Source of the DNA: a virus
Length of the DNA stretch: 38,313 nt
IMG/VR virus record: IMGVR_UViG_3300021139_000049
Location: 1 to 38,313 of that record
Direction: 5' to 3' (one strand)
Both the position numbers and the translations under genes were made by a program. Below are positions 15,649 to 24,181 of this stretch, piece by piece (within the stretch, counting starts at the first letter, position 1; the number at the start of each line of letters is the position of its first letter). Under the pieces are notes generated by a model. That model did not search any database, was not told the origin of the DNA, and saw nothing but the letters and a program-made list of their open reading frames with translations.

Positions 15649-18422
15649 GAGAAGGCTCCTCCCACGCTGACCTCGGGGATCAGGGCCAGGATCGAGATGG
15701 GGTCCGGGGTGTCGTGGCGGACCCATAGGTCACCGGCGGGGCCCCAGCTGGTGGCGATGCGCACGGGGGCGATGCCCGTGAACATATTGGTGGGCGTGTC
15801 GTAGTTCTCAGCGTTGCGGACCTTCACCTCGAACAGGTGGGTCAGGTCTCGCCCGGCCTTGATGCTGCGGGACTCGTTCACGAGCATGCGGACGGCCGAG
15901 ATTGCCTTTGCCTTGGGGACGATGGTCTCGATGTTGGGGACGCTGAGGTCCAGGGTCTGGAGGTCTGCCGTGATGGGCAGGCCCACGTGCACCCGGTAGG
16001 CCGGCGGATTGATGACGATGGTCCCCCCCGAAACCACCTGCTGGTCCTGCACGTTGCCGTCCCCGAGAATGTTGACGGTCTGCCCCTCCAGGTGGGAAAG
16101 CCCGGAGAAGGTGTTCCTGGCCATCCACCAGTCCGAGCGCGCCGCAGCGCGGTAGCCCACGGGAAGGATCCGGTTGGGAACGGCCAGGGCCTGAGTAGTG
16201 CTGGAGGTGGACTGGATGGTCAAGCGATAGGCGATGCCCGAGGCGTCCACGAAGACCAGCTGGTCCCCGGCGTCCGTGGTGGCAGGGTAGGCGAAGAGCG
16301 GGGCCGAGCTGGTGACCGTGAGGCTCTCGGTCTCATTCCAGAGGGTGCCGCCGGTGATGGTGACCGTGACCCCGGTCAGGTCCGTGGTGCCGCTGACGCC
16401 GCCCTTGGTCTTCACGCGGCCATCGTAGGAAAGGCCAGCATCCACGAAGAAGCCGTCCCGGATGTCCGTCACGACCCGGGTGTCGATCCGCTCCACGTAG
16501 CGCTTGGTGGCGCCGCCGATAGTCCGGTTCACCACCACATAGAGCACGTCCTCATTGCCCTCGGAGATCACGCAGAGGCTCTCGTAGGTGCCCAGGGTGT
16601 CGTGCCGATGCCAAGCCACGACCTGCTGCTCCTTCATGTAGGTGAGGCCCAAAAGAATGCCGTCATCCCGGATCGCGTAGACGATGGTGTTGGGGATCTG
16701 CTGGTAGGCCCACTCGGTGAGGGTGTGCCCCTCCACCAGGTGGTTGGCGAAGACCGTGAGGTCCTCCCCGGTGAAGCTGTCATTGGCAAACTGATAGGAC
16801 AGATCCCGGACCACCTGGCCCATGCGCTGCAGAAAGATCGCGGTGTTCCCGACTCCGATGGGCGGCAGGTCCGAAGACCCCCGATAGCCCTGCAAGATGC
16901 AGCTGATGTTGGAGGGCGTGACCACATCCTGGGCGGAGTTGCCCACCACCCACTCCCCGCCAGCCGTCAGGAGCATGAGGCGGTTCATGGCCAGCATGGA
17001 CTTGATGGAGTCCACCTTGGCGGAGGCCAGGGTGAAGGTCACGGCATCGTCGTCTAGGACCGGGCTAGAGACCCCGAAGTCATTGAAGGAGCCGGTCCGG
17101 CTCATCCAGATCGTCTGGGGCTGGTTGGCATTGTTCCCGAAGCAGAGGCGCTGCTGGTGCATGGCCACGCAGGAGGGATACCCCACCGAGGGCCCCCAGG
17201 CGCCGAATGCGTACTTGTAGGTCGGGGCGTAGGTGGTGGCCAGGGAGGCATCGGTCACGGTGCCGGAGACGAAGCTGGCAAAGTCCGAGGTGACCCCATC
17301 CCATATGACGATGCCGGGATAGATGTTGATGTGGGTGGCGTCGATGACCGTTAGAACCGAAGAGCCCGTGACCGTGACAGGCAGGCCCGTGGTGATCGAG
17401 TTGTAGGTCAGGGTGAAGTTGCAGGTGTCCCCGGTCACGAAACTCGGGAAGGCCGCAGCCGTGCAGTTCAGGGAGAGGCCATCTCCCACGGCGCCGGTGA
17501 GGGTCACGGGGGTTCCCAGGCCAGAGAGGAGGCTGTCGGGCATCCGGCTCAGGATGTTGATCGAGCAGGTGGCGCTGGGCGTGGCGTTCAGGGTCCCGGC
17601 CTGGATGATGCCGATCCCGTAGCCCTGGTGCAGGAACATCCAGGTCACTCCGCCATCGTTCCAGATGTCCACGGTGTTGATGGGCCGCAGGGTGCCAGTG
17701 GTTCCGGCGCTGGTGGCCTGGTAGTACTTCCCATCTGAGCGCCGGATATCACCGATGGAGATGGTCTTGTTGACCTCCCAGGGCACCCCGAAGTCCTTCT
17801 GCTCCAGGTAGAGGAGCAGGCCCACGTGGGCACTGGTGAAGATCGGCTTCGAGCAGGTGACAGTGGCGACTCCGGTGGTCTTGCTCACAGTCATAGATGT
17901 GTTCAGATCAGAATTGATCGTCTGGAAGGGCCCGTTCTGGTAGTTGAAGGCGGAGATGGTCCAGTGGTCGTTGGCGAAGCGCTTGAGCTGCTGCACCGGG
18001 TAGCTCGGGTGCGCGATGGTCATCACGTCCGCGCTCTGGGTGAACTTCAGCAGGGGCAGGTCCGCCGTGCCATAGGGCGTGGCGATCTCCACGGGCTGGC
18101 CAGGGGTTCCGTAGCTGGACCCCACCGGATAGACGACCTGGCCGCCGTTGCTCCAGATTCGGATGTAGCCCGCCCCGAACTCCAGCGCGTAGGTCTGGGT
18201 GGTGTTGAAACTGAAGGGGATCAGGCGGACCCGCGTGGTCTGGTCCTTCACCGTGCCCAGGTAGCGGCTCCCCGCCCGGTTCTTCACGCCACCATAGGGG
18301 TAGACCACGAAGTTCCGGCAGGTCTTGAGGCTGATCCCATAGCGCGCGACATCGACCCGGCCCCAGAGGGTGGGCGCGAGCTCGCCGCCAGCGAGGGAGG
18401 CCTGGAGGGCTTGGCTACCCAT
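15645..18422 (-). CDS. Tail nozzle, tubular protein B (gp12-like)
   Basis: The 925-residue protein begins with the family signature: ALQASLAGGELAPTLWGRVD, then CRNFVVYPYGGVKNRAGSRY, seen in podovirus nozzle proteins that form the distal hexameric tail tube. The remainder is beta-rich with long insertions, some Ig-like in composition (about 290-390 and 690-740). It overlaps the adaptor gene by 8 bases upstream and the gp13-like gene by 4 bases downstream, so the tail module is translationally coupled. The length is above T7 gp12 (about 794) but ordinary for this wider family. Confidence 0.9.
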   Translation of the reverse strand: MGSQALQASLAGGELAPTLWGRVDVARYGISLKTCRNFVVYPYGGVKNRAGSRYLGTVKDQTTRVRLIPFSFNTTQTYALEFGAGYIRIWSNGGQVVYPVGSSYGTPGQPVEIATPYGTADLPLLKFTQSADVMTIAHPSYPVQQLKRFANDHWTISAFNYQNGPFQTINSDLNTSMTVSKTTGVATVTCSKPIFTSAHVGLLLYLEQKDFGVPWEVNKTISIGDIRRSDGKYYQATSAGTTGTLRPINTVDIWNDGGVTWMFLHQGYGIGIIQAGTLNATPSATCSINILSRMPDSLLSGLGTPVTLTGAVGDGLSLNCTAAAFPSFVTGDTCNFTLTYNSITTGLPVTVTGSSVLTVIDATHINIYPGIVIWDGVTSDFASFVSGTVTDASLATTYAPTYKYAFGAWGPSVGYPSCVAMHQQRLCFGNNANQPQTIWMSRTGSFNDFGVSSPVLDDDAVTFTLASAKVDSIKSMLAMNRLMLLTAGGEWVVGNSAQDVVTPSNISCILQGYRGSSDLPPIGVGNTAIFLQRMGQVVRDLSYQFANDSFTGEDLTVFANHLVEGHTLTEWAYQQIPNTIVYAIRDDGILLGLTYMKEQQVVAWHRHDTLGTYESLCVISEGNEDVLYVVVNRTIGGATKRYVERIDTRVVTDIRDGFFVDAGLSYDGRVKTKGGVSGTTDLTGVTVTITGGTLWNETESLTVTSSAPLFAYPATTDAGDQLVFVDASGIAYRLTIQSTSSTTQALAVPNRILPVGYRAAARSDWWMARNTFSGLSHLEGQTVNILGDGNVQDQQVVSGGTIVINPPAYRVHVGLPITADLQTLDLSVPNIETIVPKAKAISAVRMLVNESRSIKAGRDLTHLFEVKVRNAENYDTPTNMFTGIAPVRIATSWGPAGDLWVRHDTPDPISILALIPEVSVGGAFS

Positions 18423-19059
18423 AGTAGGGCCAGCTGTCGCGAGAGAATGGGACGGCCATGTTCCGGGTGGCGATCAGCTCGGATGGCGGTTCCGGGCCCT
18501 CGGCGCCCTCGCTCATGTTCCGAGCGGCGGCGGAGCTGGAGACCAGCGCGTAGGCCTGGCGCGCCTGCTGGGAGATGGCAGGGTTCACGGACAGGGGCAG
18601 GCAGATCTCGGAGGCCAGCAGGTAGGCAAAGGCCGAGACGAACATCGGGTCCCACATGGTGGTATCCGTGACGCGGGCCCGGTAGACCAGTTCAGCGGTG
18701 CCCATGTCCGTGTAGATCACGCGGCCCACGCCGGGCTCGTAGGCCACCTTGAAGGGGACCCGAGCCGAAGCGGTGGGAGTGCGGAGCCCTGGGATGGTGA
18801 TGGCGATGGCCGCCAGACAATCCGAGGGATAGGCGTACTTGAAGGCCCAGTTGGTGGGAGGGTCGCCTGCAGCCTGGGCCAGGGTGACGCGCACCTCGGC
18901 GAAGTTCCAGGGGTAGTCCCGAAGGATGTAGTCCAAGGTGGCGTCGAAGAACTGCGCGCAGACGTTGGACTCCTGGGAGCCCTCGTTGATGTCAGCGATG
19001 ATCGTGGAGACCCCGATCCGCATCAGGGCCATGTTGCAAATATCTACTTTGGAGGCCAT
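18415..19059 (-). CDS. Head-tail adaptor, tubular protein A (gp11-like)
   Basis: The 214-residue protein has the N-terminal pattern KVDICNMALMRIG, then QESNVCAQFFDATLDYILRD and PWNFAEVRVTL, conserved in the adaptor ring that joins the portal to the nozzle. It overlaps the nozzle gene by 8 bases. A strong hairpin (19084-19111) lies in the 62-base leader between this gene and the preceding 71-residue gene. Confidence 0.9.
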   Translation of the reverse strand: MASKVDICNMALMRIGVSTIIADINEGSQESNVCAQFFDATLDYILRDYPWNFAEVRVTLAQAAGDPPTNWAFKYAYPSDCLAAIAITIPGLRTPTASARVPFKVAYEPGVGRVIYTDMGTAELVYRARVTDTTMWDPMFVSAFAYLLASEICLPLSVNPAISQQARQAYALVSSSAAARNMSEGAEGPEPPSELIATRNMAVPFSRDSWPYYG

Positions 19060-19083
19060 GAGGGATCCTTGGGGTGAGCCCTG

Positions 19084-19111
19084 GGCCAGCTACCTCATGA
19101 GGCAGCTGGCC
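19084..19111. other. Intercistronic hairpin before the adaptor gene
   Basis: GGCCAGCT (19084-19091) pairs with AGCTGGCC (19104-19111), and the inner CCTCATGAGG is itself a perfect palindrome. There is no T-run on the minus strand, so it looks like a processing or stability element or weak attenuator rather than a full terminator. Confidence 0.5.
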
Positions 19112-19121
19112 AGAGCGGTGA

Positions 19122-19337
19122 CTAGGCCTGGTCCTGACCGAGTTCAGCGGCCACATCAGCCGCGCTCTTCTTGGTCTTCTTGACGGCAACATGCGCGAGA
19201 GGGGGGTTGACCTTCTGCATGTTCCCCTGCCCGTTCACGTCGATCACTTCGTCGAGATCAACTTCGAACTCTTGGCCAGGCTGGATGAGGCCAGTCTTGG
19301 TATGCAGGAGAACTTTGGCGATAAAGGTGGTGGTCAT
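19122..19337 (-). CDS. Small structural-module protein
   Basis: The 71-residue protein starts with strands (MTTTFIAKVLLHTKTG), has an EFEVDLDEVID acidic patch and ends with a lysine/alanine-rich helix. Short proteins of this type are common between capsid and adaptor genes in BPP-1-like phages; the role is unknown. It is bracketed by two intercistronic hairpins, 19357-19380 upstream and 19084-19111 downstream, suggesting separate control of its mRNA segment. Confidence 0.65.
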   Translation of the reverse strand: MTTTFIAKVLLHTKTGLIQPGQEFEVDLDEVIDVNGQGNMQKVNPPLAHVAVKKTKKSAADVAAELGQDQA

Positions 19338-19356
19338 CTGATGATCCGAAGAAGGG

Positions 19357-19380
19357 CCGGGAGGCCCGAAGACCTCCCGG
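19357..19380. other. Intercistronic hairpin after the cement gene
   Basis: CCGGGAGG (19357-19364) pairs with CCTCCCGG (19373-19380) around an 8-base loop. It lies between the stop of the cement gene and the start of the 71-residue gene and lacks a T-tract. Confidence 0.5.
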
Positions 19381-19391
19381 CGGGTTGAGGG

Positions 19392-19853
19392 TTAACCGAC
19401 GACGAAGCCGGAGCCAGCCTGGATCGGGGAGTTCTGGGGATCCTTCACGATCTGGGCGGTCGCGGTGCCAGCGGCATTGGCGCCCACGTTGCGCCAGGCG
19501 ATACGCAGGTAGCGCTTCAGGCCAGAGGCCGGGATGCGGAACCGGGGGAAGACGTAGCCAGCCACCAGGGTCGCCACAGGGATCGCCGCGCAGAGGGGGA
19601 ACTCGGCGAGGGCGGTGGCGAAGTTGGTGTTGGTGTCGGTCTGCAGCACGGGCTGCAGGGAGGTGCCGCCGGTGATGGCGGTGTTGATCTGGGCGAAGAA
19701 CGTGACCTCCTCGCCGGGGCCCTCGTCACCGGGCCAGGCGGCGTTGGCGGCCAGGTTCGGGGCAAGGTCGATGATGTTGGTGGAGTTGACATCAGCACCA
19801 GAGGCGAAGACCGCCTGGGCAGCGCTGAAGATTTCCTGGGAGTCGATGAACAT
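19392..19853 (-). CDS. Capsid cement protein (Bbp16-like)
   Basis: The 153-residue protein begins MFIDSQEIFSAAQAVFASGA and continues with NIIDLAPN, a pattern shared with Bbp16-type cement proteins that bind the outside of the BPP-1 capsid as a small beta domain. The ATG at 19853 is chosen because GGAG lies six bases upstream; the frame extends further up to 19961 but that part is out-of-frame shadow of the capsid gene end. It follows the major capsid gene, as expected. It is flanked on both sides by strong intercistronic hairpins. Confidence 0.75.
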   Translation of the reverse strand: MFIDSQEIFSAAQAVFASGADVNSTNIIDLAPNLAANAAWPGDEGPGEEVTFFAQINTAITGGTSLQPVLQTDTNTNFATALAEFPLCAAIPVATLVAGYVFPRFRIPASGLKRYLRIAWRNVGANAAGTATAQIVKDPQNSPIQAGSGFVVG

Positions 19854-19885
19854 GGGAATCTCCGAATGGTTGAGGGAGGGTGGAA

Positions 19886-19913
19886 CCTGGCCCAGGGTTC
19901 GCCCCAGGCCAGG
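19886..19913. other. Intercistronic hairpin after the major capsid gene
   Basis: A 12-base arm (19886-19897) pairs almost fully with 19902-19913 around a four-base loop (TTCG on the plus strand, CGAA on the minus strand). No T-tract follows on the minus strand. Placed between the capsid and cement genes, it may stabilise or partly attenuate the transcript and so set their ratio. Confidence 0.5.
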
Positions 19914-19921
19914 AGGAAGGC

Positions 19922-20935
19922 CTACGAGACAAGGGCCTCGGTGGTCAGCAGCTGGTCGCACATGCGGATGGGGATGCCCATGAAGTTCGTGACGAACTGC
20001 TGGTTCCCGAACTGGTCAGCGCCCTCGGTGAGACTCAGGGCCGCGGTGCTCTTGTTCATCGCCTGGATCTTCAGCATTTCGCTGATGGTGCGGTTCACGT
20101 AGAACACGGGACGGCACTTCTTCAGGGCCGGGATGCGCGCCTGGGCCTTGATCATCAGTTCGATGAGCTTGAAGGTCGTGCCGCCGGTATCCGTGAGGAG
20201 GTTGGTCTGGTCGATGTTGCAGATGCGGACCGCATAGCGCCAGTCGCGCACGGCCAGGCCGCACTTCCACTGGAACCGATCCGCGAAGGCGCGGAAGCGG
20301 TTGTTGCTGGCGTCGAAGGCGTCGATCTCGCCCAGGTCCTGGTGGACCAGGCCGGCCATGGAGCCCTTGGGGAAGATGCCCGTGAGGGTGTTCTCGCCCC
20401 ATCCCAGGAGCCAGATGGAGTTGTTGTTGGCGGCGGTGGCGCCGCCGGCCTTGATGATGTTCTGGCCGTTGGTGGCGGAGCTGGAGCTGTACCGGGCAGA
20501 GAGGCCCAGGAAGCGCTCGGGGTTGACCGAGGTGTCCCCGTAAAAGAGGGTCTGCACGAAGGTCTGGTTCATGGACTCCAGGAAGGAGTCGGCCTCGGAC
20601 AGCCGGAAGGCGGCGGTGTTGCCGTTTAGCTCGGCGATGTCCTTATCCACTTCGGACCGGGCTTCGAGCATGCCGCAGGAGTCGTCCACCTGAGCGCGGA
20701 CGCTCTTGCTGGGAGGGACGCCGCCGTAGAGCTGGCGCCAGACGACCGTGGGCAGGCCGGTGCGAATGGTGGAGCGGTGGCCGGTGGGCAGGTTGCCCTC
20801 GATCCACAGCATGTCATCCAGTACCTCGTTGGTCTGGTTGAGGAGTTCGACGACAGCCGCGGTGGTGCCATCGGGGTTGATGGACTTGGCAAAGTCCAGG
20901 AGGGTGACTGCGCCAGCTTTCGGCAGGGTGGCCAT
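19922..20935 (-). CDS. Major capsid protein (BPP-1 Bbp17/gp7-like)
   Basis: The 337-residue protein (MATLPKAGAVTLLDFAKS, then VVELLNQTNEVLDDM and the LPTGHRSTIRTGLP block) matches the family of BPP-1-like major capsid proteins, which build the shell with an HK97-type fold. Other family signs are the VRAQVDDSCGMLEARSEVD segment and the C-terminal GIPIRMCDQLLTTE. It follows a scaffold gene and precedes a cement gene. A T-arm-like hairpin (20952-20967) lies just before its start. Confidence 0.9.
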   Translation of the reverse strand: MATLPKAGAVTLLDFAKSINPDGTTAAVVELLNQTNEVLDDMLWIEGNLPTGHRSTIRTGLPTVVWRQLYGGVPPSKSVRAQVDDSCGMLEARSEVDKDIAELNGNTAAFRLSEADSFLESMNQTFVQTLFYGDTSVNPERFLGLSARYSSSSATNGQNIIKAGGATAANNNSIWLLGWGENTLTGIFPKGSMAGLVHQDLGEIDAFDASNNRFRAFADRFQWKCGLAVRDWRYAVRICNIDQTNLLTDTGGTTFKLIELMIKAQARIPALKKCRPVFYVNRTISEMLKIQAMNKSTAALSLTEGADQFGNQQFVTNFMGIPIRMCDQLLTTEALVS

Positions 20936-20951
20936 GGTTCATCTCCGAGGG

Positions 20952-20967
20952 GCGGGTTCGATCCCGC
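20952..20967. other. Hairpin in the leader of the major capsid gene
   Basis: GCGGG (20952-20956) pairs with CCCGC (20963-20967) around the six-base loop TTCGAT. It looks like a tRNA T arm on the plus strand, but no other tRNA parts are near. It lies 16 bases before the capsid start codon on the minus strand, close enough to affect ribosome loading. Confidence 0.4.
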
Positions 20968-20991
20968 AAAGGAGGGTTGAGAGGGAGCCTT

Positions 20992-21636
20992 TTAGGGCTG
21001 GTTGGGGTAGAGGATCTTGGCGAGGTCGCGGGGCCCGCCGGGGCTGCTCCCGGGCTGGTGGACGGTGTCCTCGCCCATGTCCTTGCCCACGCGGGCAAAG
21101 GCTCTGACCAGTTCCGGGTGGTTGGCGATGCCGAGCTGCTGGAGCGCGGCCACCAGGGGCTCGCCGCCGAACTTGTTCAGGGCGGTGTTGGCGTGGCGGA
21201 GCGCGGTGGCGAAGTTCTGGCCCCCGATCTCCTTGTCCGCCTTAACGGCCTGGATCCAGTCGGCCTGCTGCTTCAGTGCGGCGTCCGCCTGCGCCTTGAC
21301 CAGGGACGCCTGCAGGTTGACCACCTTCTGGGCGGCCTCCTGCGAGAGCCCGAGTTCCTTGGCGAGAGGCTCGAAAGCCTCCAAGGCGGCAGGGTCGAGC
21401 GTGATTCCTTTGGGGGCCGTAAATTCGTACTTCTCGGGGGGACCCTCCTTCCCCTTCTCCTCGGCCGGCTTCGCATCCCCCTTGGGGGTCTGCCCATCGG
21501 CGGCCTTGGTTTCCTCCACACCGGGCTTGCCGGTCAGGAGCGATTCGGTGGAGGCCGTGGTCGTCGTCTCGGGCGCCGCGGTCTCGGTGGTGGTCGTGGT
21601 CTCCGCTACAGCGGTGCCCGTGGTTTCATCAGCCAT
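20992..21636 (-). CDS. Capsid assembly scaffold protein
   Basis: This 214-residue acidic protein has a long Thr/Ala/Glu low-complexity N-terminus (about 1-45), a Lys/Pro/Glu linker (about 50-75) and a helical region (85-160) rich in Ala/Gln/Lys, the usual make-up of phage scaffolding proteins that guide shell assembly and then leave. It sits directly before the major capsid gene. The start at 21636 has AAGGAG upstream and overlaps the preceding stop by 8 bases; the frame runs further up to 21693, but that part has shadow composition. Confidence 0.8.
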   Translation of the reverse strand: MADETTGTAVAETTTTTETAAPETTTTASTESLLTGKPGVEETKAADGQTPKGDAKPAEEKGKEGPPEKYEFTAPKGITLDPAALEAFEPLAKELGLSQEAAQKVVNLQASLVKAQADAALKQQADWIQAVKADKEIGGQNFATALRHANTALNKFGGEPLVAALQQLGIANHPELVRAFARVGKDMGEDTVHQPGSSPGGPRDLAKILYPNQP

Positions 21637-21976
21637 TGGCTTTCTCCTTCTTGGCGGCCTCGTAGGCCTCGGCCTGCATCTGCAGGTAGGCATCGGGGAA
21701 GTTGGTGGTGATCTCGGTAGTGAGGTTCAGGCCCACAGAACGACGGCCAGAGTCGAAGGCGCTGGAGTGGGTCTCCTGGTGGTGGAAGCCCAGGGCGTAG
21801 ACCCCGCACTCGCCGATCAGGCCCCACATGAACCGGCGCCCCTGAACCGTGGACAGGACCACAGCGAGGTCATCCCGCTTCTGCTCTTCCAGGCGGTCCA
21901 CTTTCCGCTTGCGCTTCTTGACCTGGGTCTCATCCGCGGCGTTGAAGCCTTCTTGAAGATCGAGGTCTTCGCTCAT
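21629..21976 (-). CDS. Bbp19-like virion-associated protein
   Basis: The 115-residue protein carries the conserved block GRRFMWGLIGECGVYALGF and GRRSVGLNLTTEI, then PDAYLQMQAEA, characteristic of Bbp19-type proteins encoded between portal and scaffold in BPP-1-like phages. Its function in those phages is not settled. It overlaps the portal stop in ATGA and the scaffold start by 8 bases. Confidence 0.8.
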   Translation of the reverse strand: MSEDLDLQEGFNAADETQVKKRKRKVDRLEEQKRDDLAVVLSTVQGRRFMWGLIGECGVYALGFHHQETHSSAFDSGRRSVGLNLTTEITTNFPDAYLQMQAEAYEAAKKEKANG

Positions 21977-23670
21977 TGAGCCACCCCGCCGGTGGCCCGG
22001 CTGATCATGGCCCCGAGGGCGCTGTCAGAAGTGACTGGGGTCTGTCCAAGGGTCTGGGCGGTCTGGGCGCCGGCCTGGGCCATCTGCATCGCCTGCTGGG
22101 CCTGCTGCTGCTTGGCGCGCTGCTGGCGGTCCAGAGCCACCAGTTGCGGGTCCCTCTGGAGCTGGGGCGGGATCCCGATCATGTCGCCATAGGTGTCCAC
22201 GGTCTGGTCCCAGTCCGGAAGATCCAGGACCTCAGGCCGGGCCGTGGCCAGGTTCCCGACGAAGGCCACGTACTTCTCGATGGCTCCTACGCCGATCATC
22301 TTCTGGGCCTGAGCCAGGATGGACACGTACTCGATGGCCATGTTCATCCCCTGCACCTCGGGCGGAGGCGGGGGGATGATGTTCATCTTGACCATGATGC
22401 TGAAGGTCCGCTCGATCAGCGGGTCCAGCAGCTCGTCGTTCATGCGCTCAAGGATGGGCCCGAGCATGAGCATCTTCTCTTCGTGACGTTCCTGGATCTC
22501 AGTGGCGGTCACACCGCTCCGCTGATCGTTGGCGATCATGAGGAAGATGTCCTCAAAGAACGCCTTGCGGATGCGGGCCTGGTTCTCCTGGATATCTTCC
22601 ATGAGGGCCTGCAGCTCGGGCTTGATGATGTAGGCAGGCTCGAAGGACTGGCCGCCCTGGCTGGAATCGACGTAGGTCACGTCTCCAGGGAGGAGGCTGG
22701 CCCGCTGGTTCCGGAGGGCGCTGGGTGCCTTCATTGGCGGGTTGACCAGCTTGTCGATGGCCTGAGCCTTGCGCTTCTGCTCGAGCTGAAGGGCGCGGAT
22801 GTCGCCCAGTGCGTCCATGGCCGGGCTAGTCCCGTAGATGTCCTCGCCGGTGATGCTCCAGCGAGCCACCATGATCGGGAAGGTGTCGAAGCCGCTGATC
22901 TTCAGGAACTGGCCAGCAACGCCGCCCTTTTCATAGTAAACGGACCGGAAGGGCTTGTACTTGGCGTGGGGCTTGCGCTCGTCATGATCCGGGTTGGGTT
23001 CAACGGCGTGCACCACATCGACCCAGGCGTCCACACCCTGCCTCAGGTCGTAGGCTTGCCTAACCTGCGGAGAGACGTTCTCGATGCCGAACTGCTCCAC
23101 CAGCTGCTTGCGGCTCATCTGAAATTCGCGGTAGCAGGTGTCCACCACGCCGCGGTGGTTGGTGCCGATGCAGTAGGACCCGATGGGAAACGGGAAGCAG
23201 CGGATCACGCTCTGGTCGTCCTCCAGGACGGCGAAGGCGTGGGTCCCGAAGACCCCCAGATCCGTGTAGGTGATGGGCAGGGTGGTGTAGAGGTTCGACC
23301 GGAGGAAGACCTCGGCCATGCGGTCGCGGACCAGCTCCAGCCACATCTTGATTGGCTTGTATTCGTTGAGCCCTGGGTCAGAAGTCTTCAGGCTGAACCA
23401 AGGCCGGGCGGGGGAGGTAAGACCCGACATCATGCCCGAGGACATGGTTCGGACGCTCATGGTGGCCGTGTTGTCCATGATGCGCATGTTCTTGCGCTCG
23501 CCCCGGTTCCGGTCCGTCACGAAGAACCGGGCGCCACGCGGAAGGATGTGGTCGCTCAGATCTCGCCAGTGGTCGATGAAGGAGGCCCGCTCGATGCGCA
23601 GGGCACCAAGACGCCGGTCCAGCTCCCTTCGGAGCTCGACATCGGGTTCAATCTTGGCGATGGCGCGCAT
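21973..23670 (-). CDS. Portal, head-to-tail connector protein
   Basis: The 565-residue protein has the N-terminal signature of the podovirus connector family: ERASFIDHWRDLSDHILPRG, then MDNTATMSVRTMSSGMMSGL and SPARPWFSLKT. It forms the dodecameric vertex ring through which DNA is packaged and leaves. The C-terminus is a Gln/Ala-rich helix (RQQRAKQQQAQQAMQMAQ), as in the barrel or tail of such portals. It directly follows a 66-residue gene and couples to the Bbp19-like gene (ATGA). Confidence 0.93.
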   Translation of the reverse strand: MRAIAKIEPDVELRRELDRRLGALRIERASFIDHWRDLSDHILPRGARFFVTDRNRGERKNMRIMDNTATMSVRTMSSGMMSGLTSPARPWFSLKTSDPGLNEYKPIKMWLELVRDRMAEVFLRSNLYTTLPITYTDLGVFGTHAFAVLEDDQSVIRCFPFPIGSYCIGTNHRGVVDTCYREFQMSRKQLVEQFGIENVSPQVRQAYDLRQGVDAWVDVVHAVEPNPDHDERKPHAKYKPFRSVYYEKGGVAGQFLKISGFDTFPIMVARWSITGEDIYGTSPAMDALGDIRALQLEQKRKAQAIDKLVNPPMKAPSALRNQRASLLPGDVTYVDSSQGGQSFEPAYIIKPELQALMEDIQENQARIRKAFFEDIFLMIANDQRSGVTATEIQERHEEKMLMLGPILERMNDELLDPLIERTFSIMVKMNIIPPPPPEVQGMNMAIEYVSILAQAQKMIGVGAIEKYVAFVGNLATARPEVLDLPDWDQTVDTYGDMIGIPPQLQRDPQLVALDRQQRAKQQQAQQAMQMAQAGAQTAQTLGQTPVTSDSALGAMISRATGGVAQ

Positions 23671-23870
23671 CAGGATCCCAGCAGGGTCTTCGAGGTGGTG
23701 GTGGGGGCAGCCAGGCCGGCCGCGCCGGTGAGGAGGGTGGAGTCCATGCCGTTGGCCGCAGCCCGGCGCTTCCGGTCAGCGTTCACGGCCGCCGAGATGG
23801 CGGGGTCGTTGGGCTGCTCGGTGGGCGGGATCACGGGCGCCGCAGGGGTGCTGGAGCTGGGGAAGCACAT
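23670..23870 (-). CDS. Small portal-proximal protein
   Basis: The 66-residue protein starts MCFPSSSTPAAP, has an Arg-rich middle (ADRKRRAAANG) and ends LLTGAAGLAAP..TSKTLLGS. Short proteins with an MCF start and a TLLG end are frequently seen just before the connector gene of podoviruses; the role is unknown. Its stop and the next ATG are coupled. The MCF start is not a typical lipobox because no hydrophobic signal sequence precedes the cysteine. Confidence 0.7.
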   Translation of the reverse strand: MCFPSSSTPAAPVIPPTEQPNDPAISAAVNADRKRRAAANGMDSTLLTGAAGLAAPTTTSKTLLGS

Positions 23871-24181
23871 CAGGGCCTCCGCTCGATGAGGCGGTCCAAC
23901 TTGTCGTTGATCGCCTTGAGGTCAGAGCGGACTTCACCCTTATGGTCGTCCTGGATCTTCTGGATGCGCTTGTCAGCCTCTTCAAGGCTGGTGGCACGGT
24001 CCTCGACCTTGGTGACGCGGGTGTCCTGGTGGATCACGTAGCCGATGCCAGCGAAGAGTATCACCAGGAAGGAAATGATCACGTCCAGGCCGATTCGTCG
24101 TTCCAAGTGCCAGCCTCGCCGTTCTTCCTCGGGTTTGCCGTGGTACGGGCAGTCCTCCGCCTCGCAAGTGCGTCCGGTCAT
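23870..24181 (-). CDS. Spanin-like or lysis accessory membrane protein
   Basis: The 103-residue protein has a small Cys/His patch at the N-terminus (CEAEDCPYH), one strong membrane helix (about 33-50, VIISFLVILFAGIGYVI) and a long charged coiled coil (about 55-100). One anchor plus a coiled coil, directly after a holin, suggests an inner-membrane spanin (Rz type). A partner outer-membrane lipoprotein was not found in the overlapping frames. It could instead be an anti-holin. Start overlaps the holin stop (ATGA). Confidence 0.55.
   Translation of the reverse strand: MTGRTCEAEDCPYHGKPEEERRGWHLERRIGLDVIISFLVILFAGIGYVIHQDTRVTKVEDRATSLEEADKRIQKIQDDHKGEVRSDLKAINDKLDRLIERRP

Noticed and set aside
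21976-23889. A 637-codon plus-strand frame opposite the portal gene
   Set aside because: The opposite strand encodes a recognisable connector; the plus-strand product has no family features and no sensible ribosome site.
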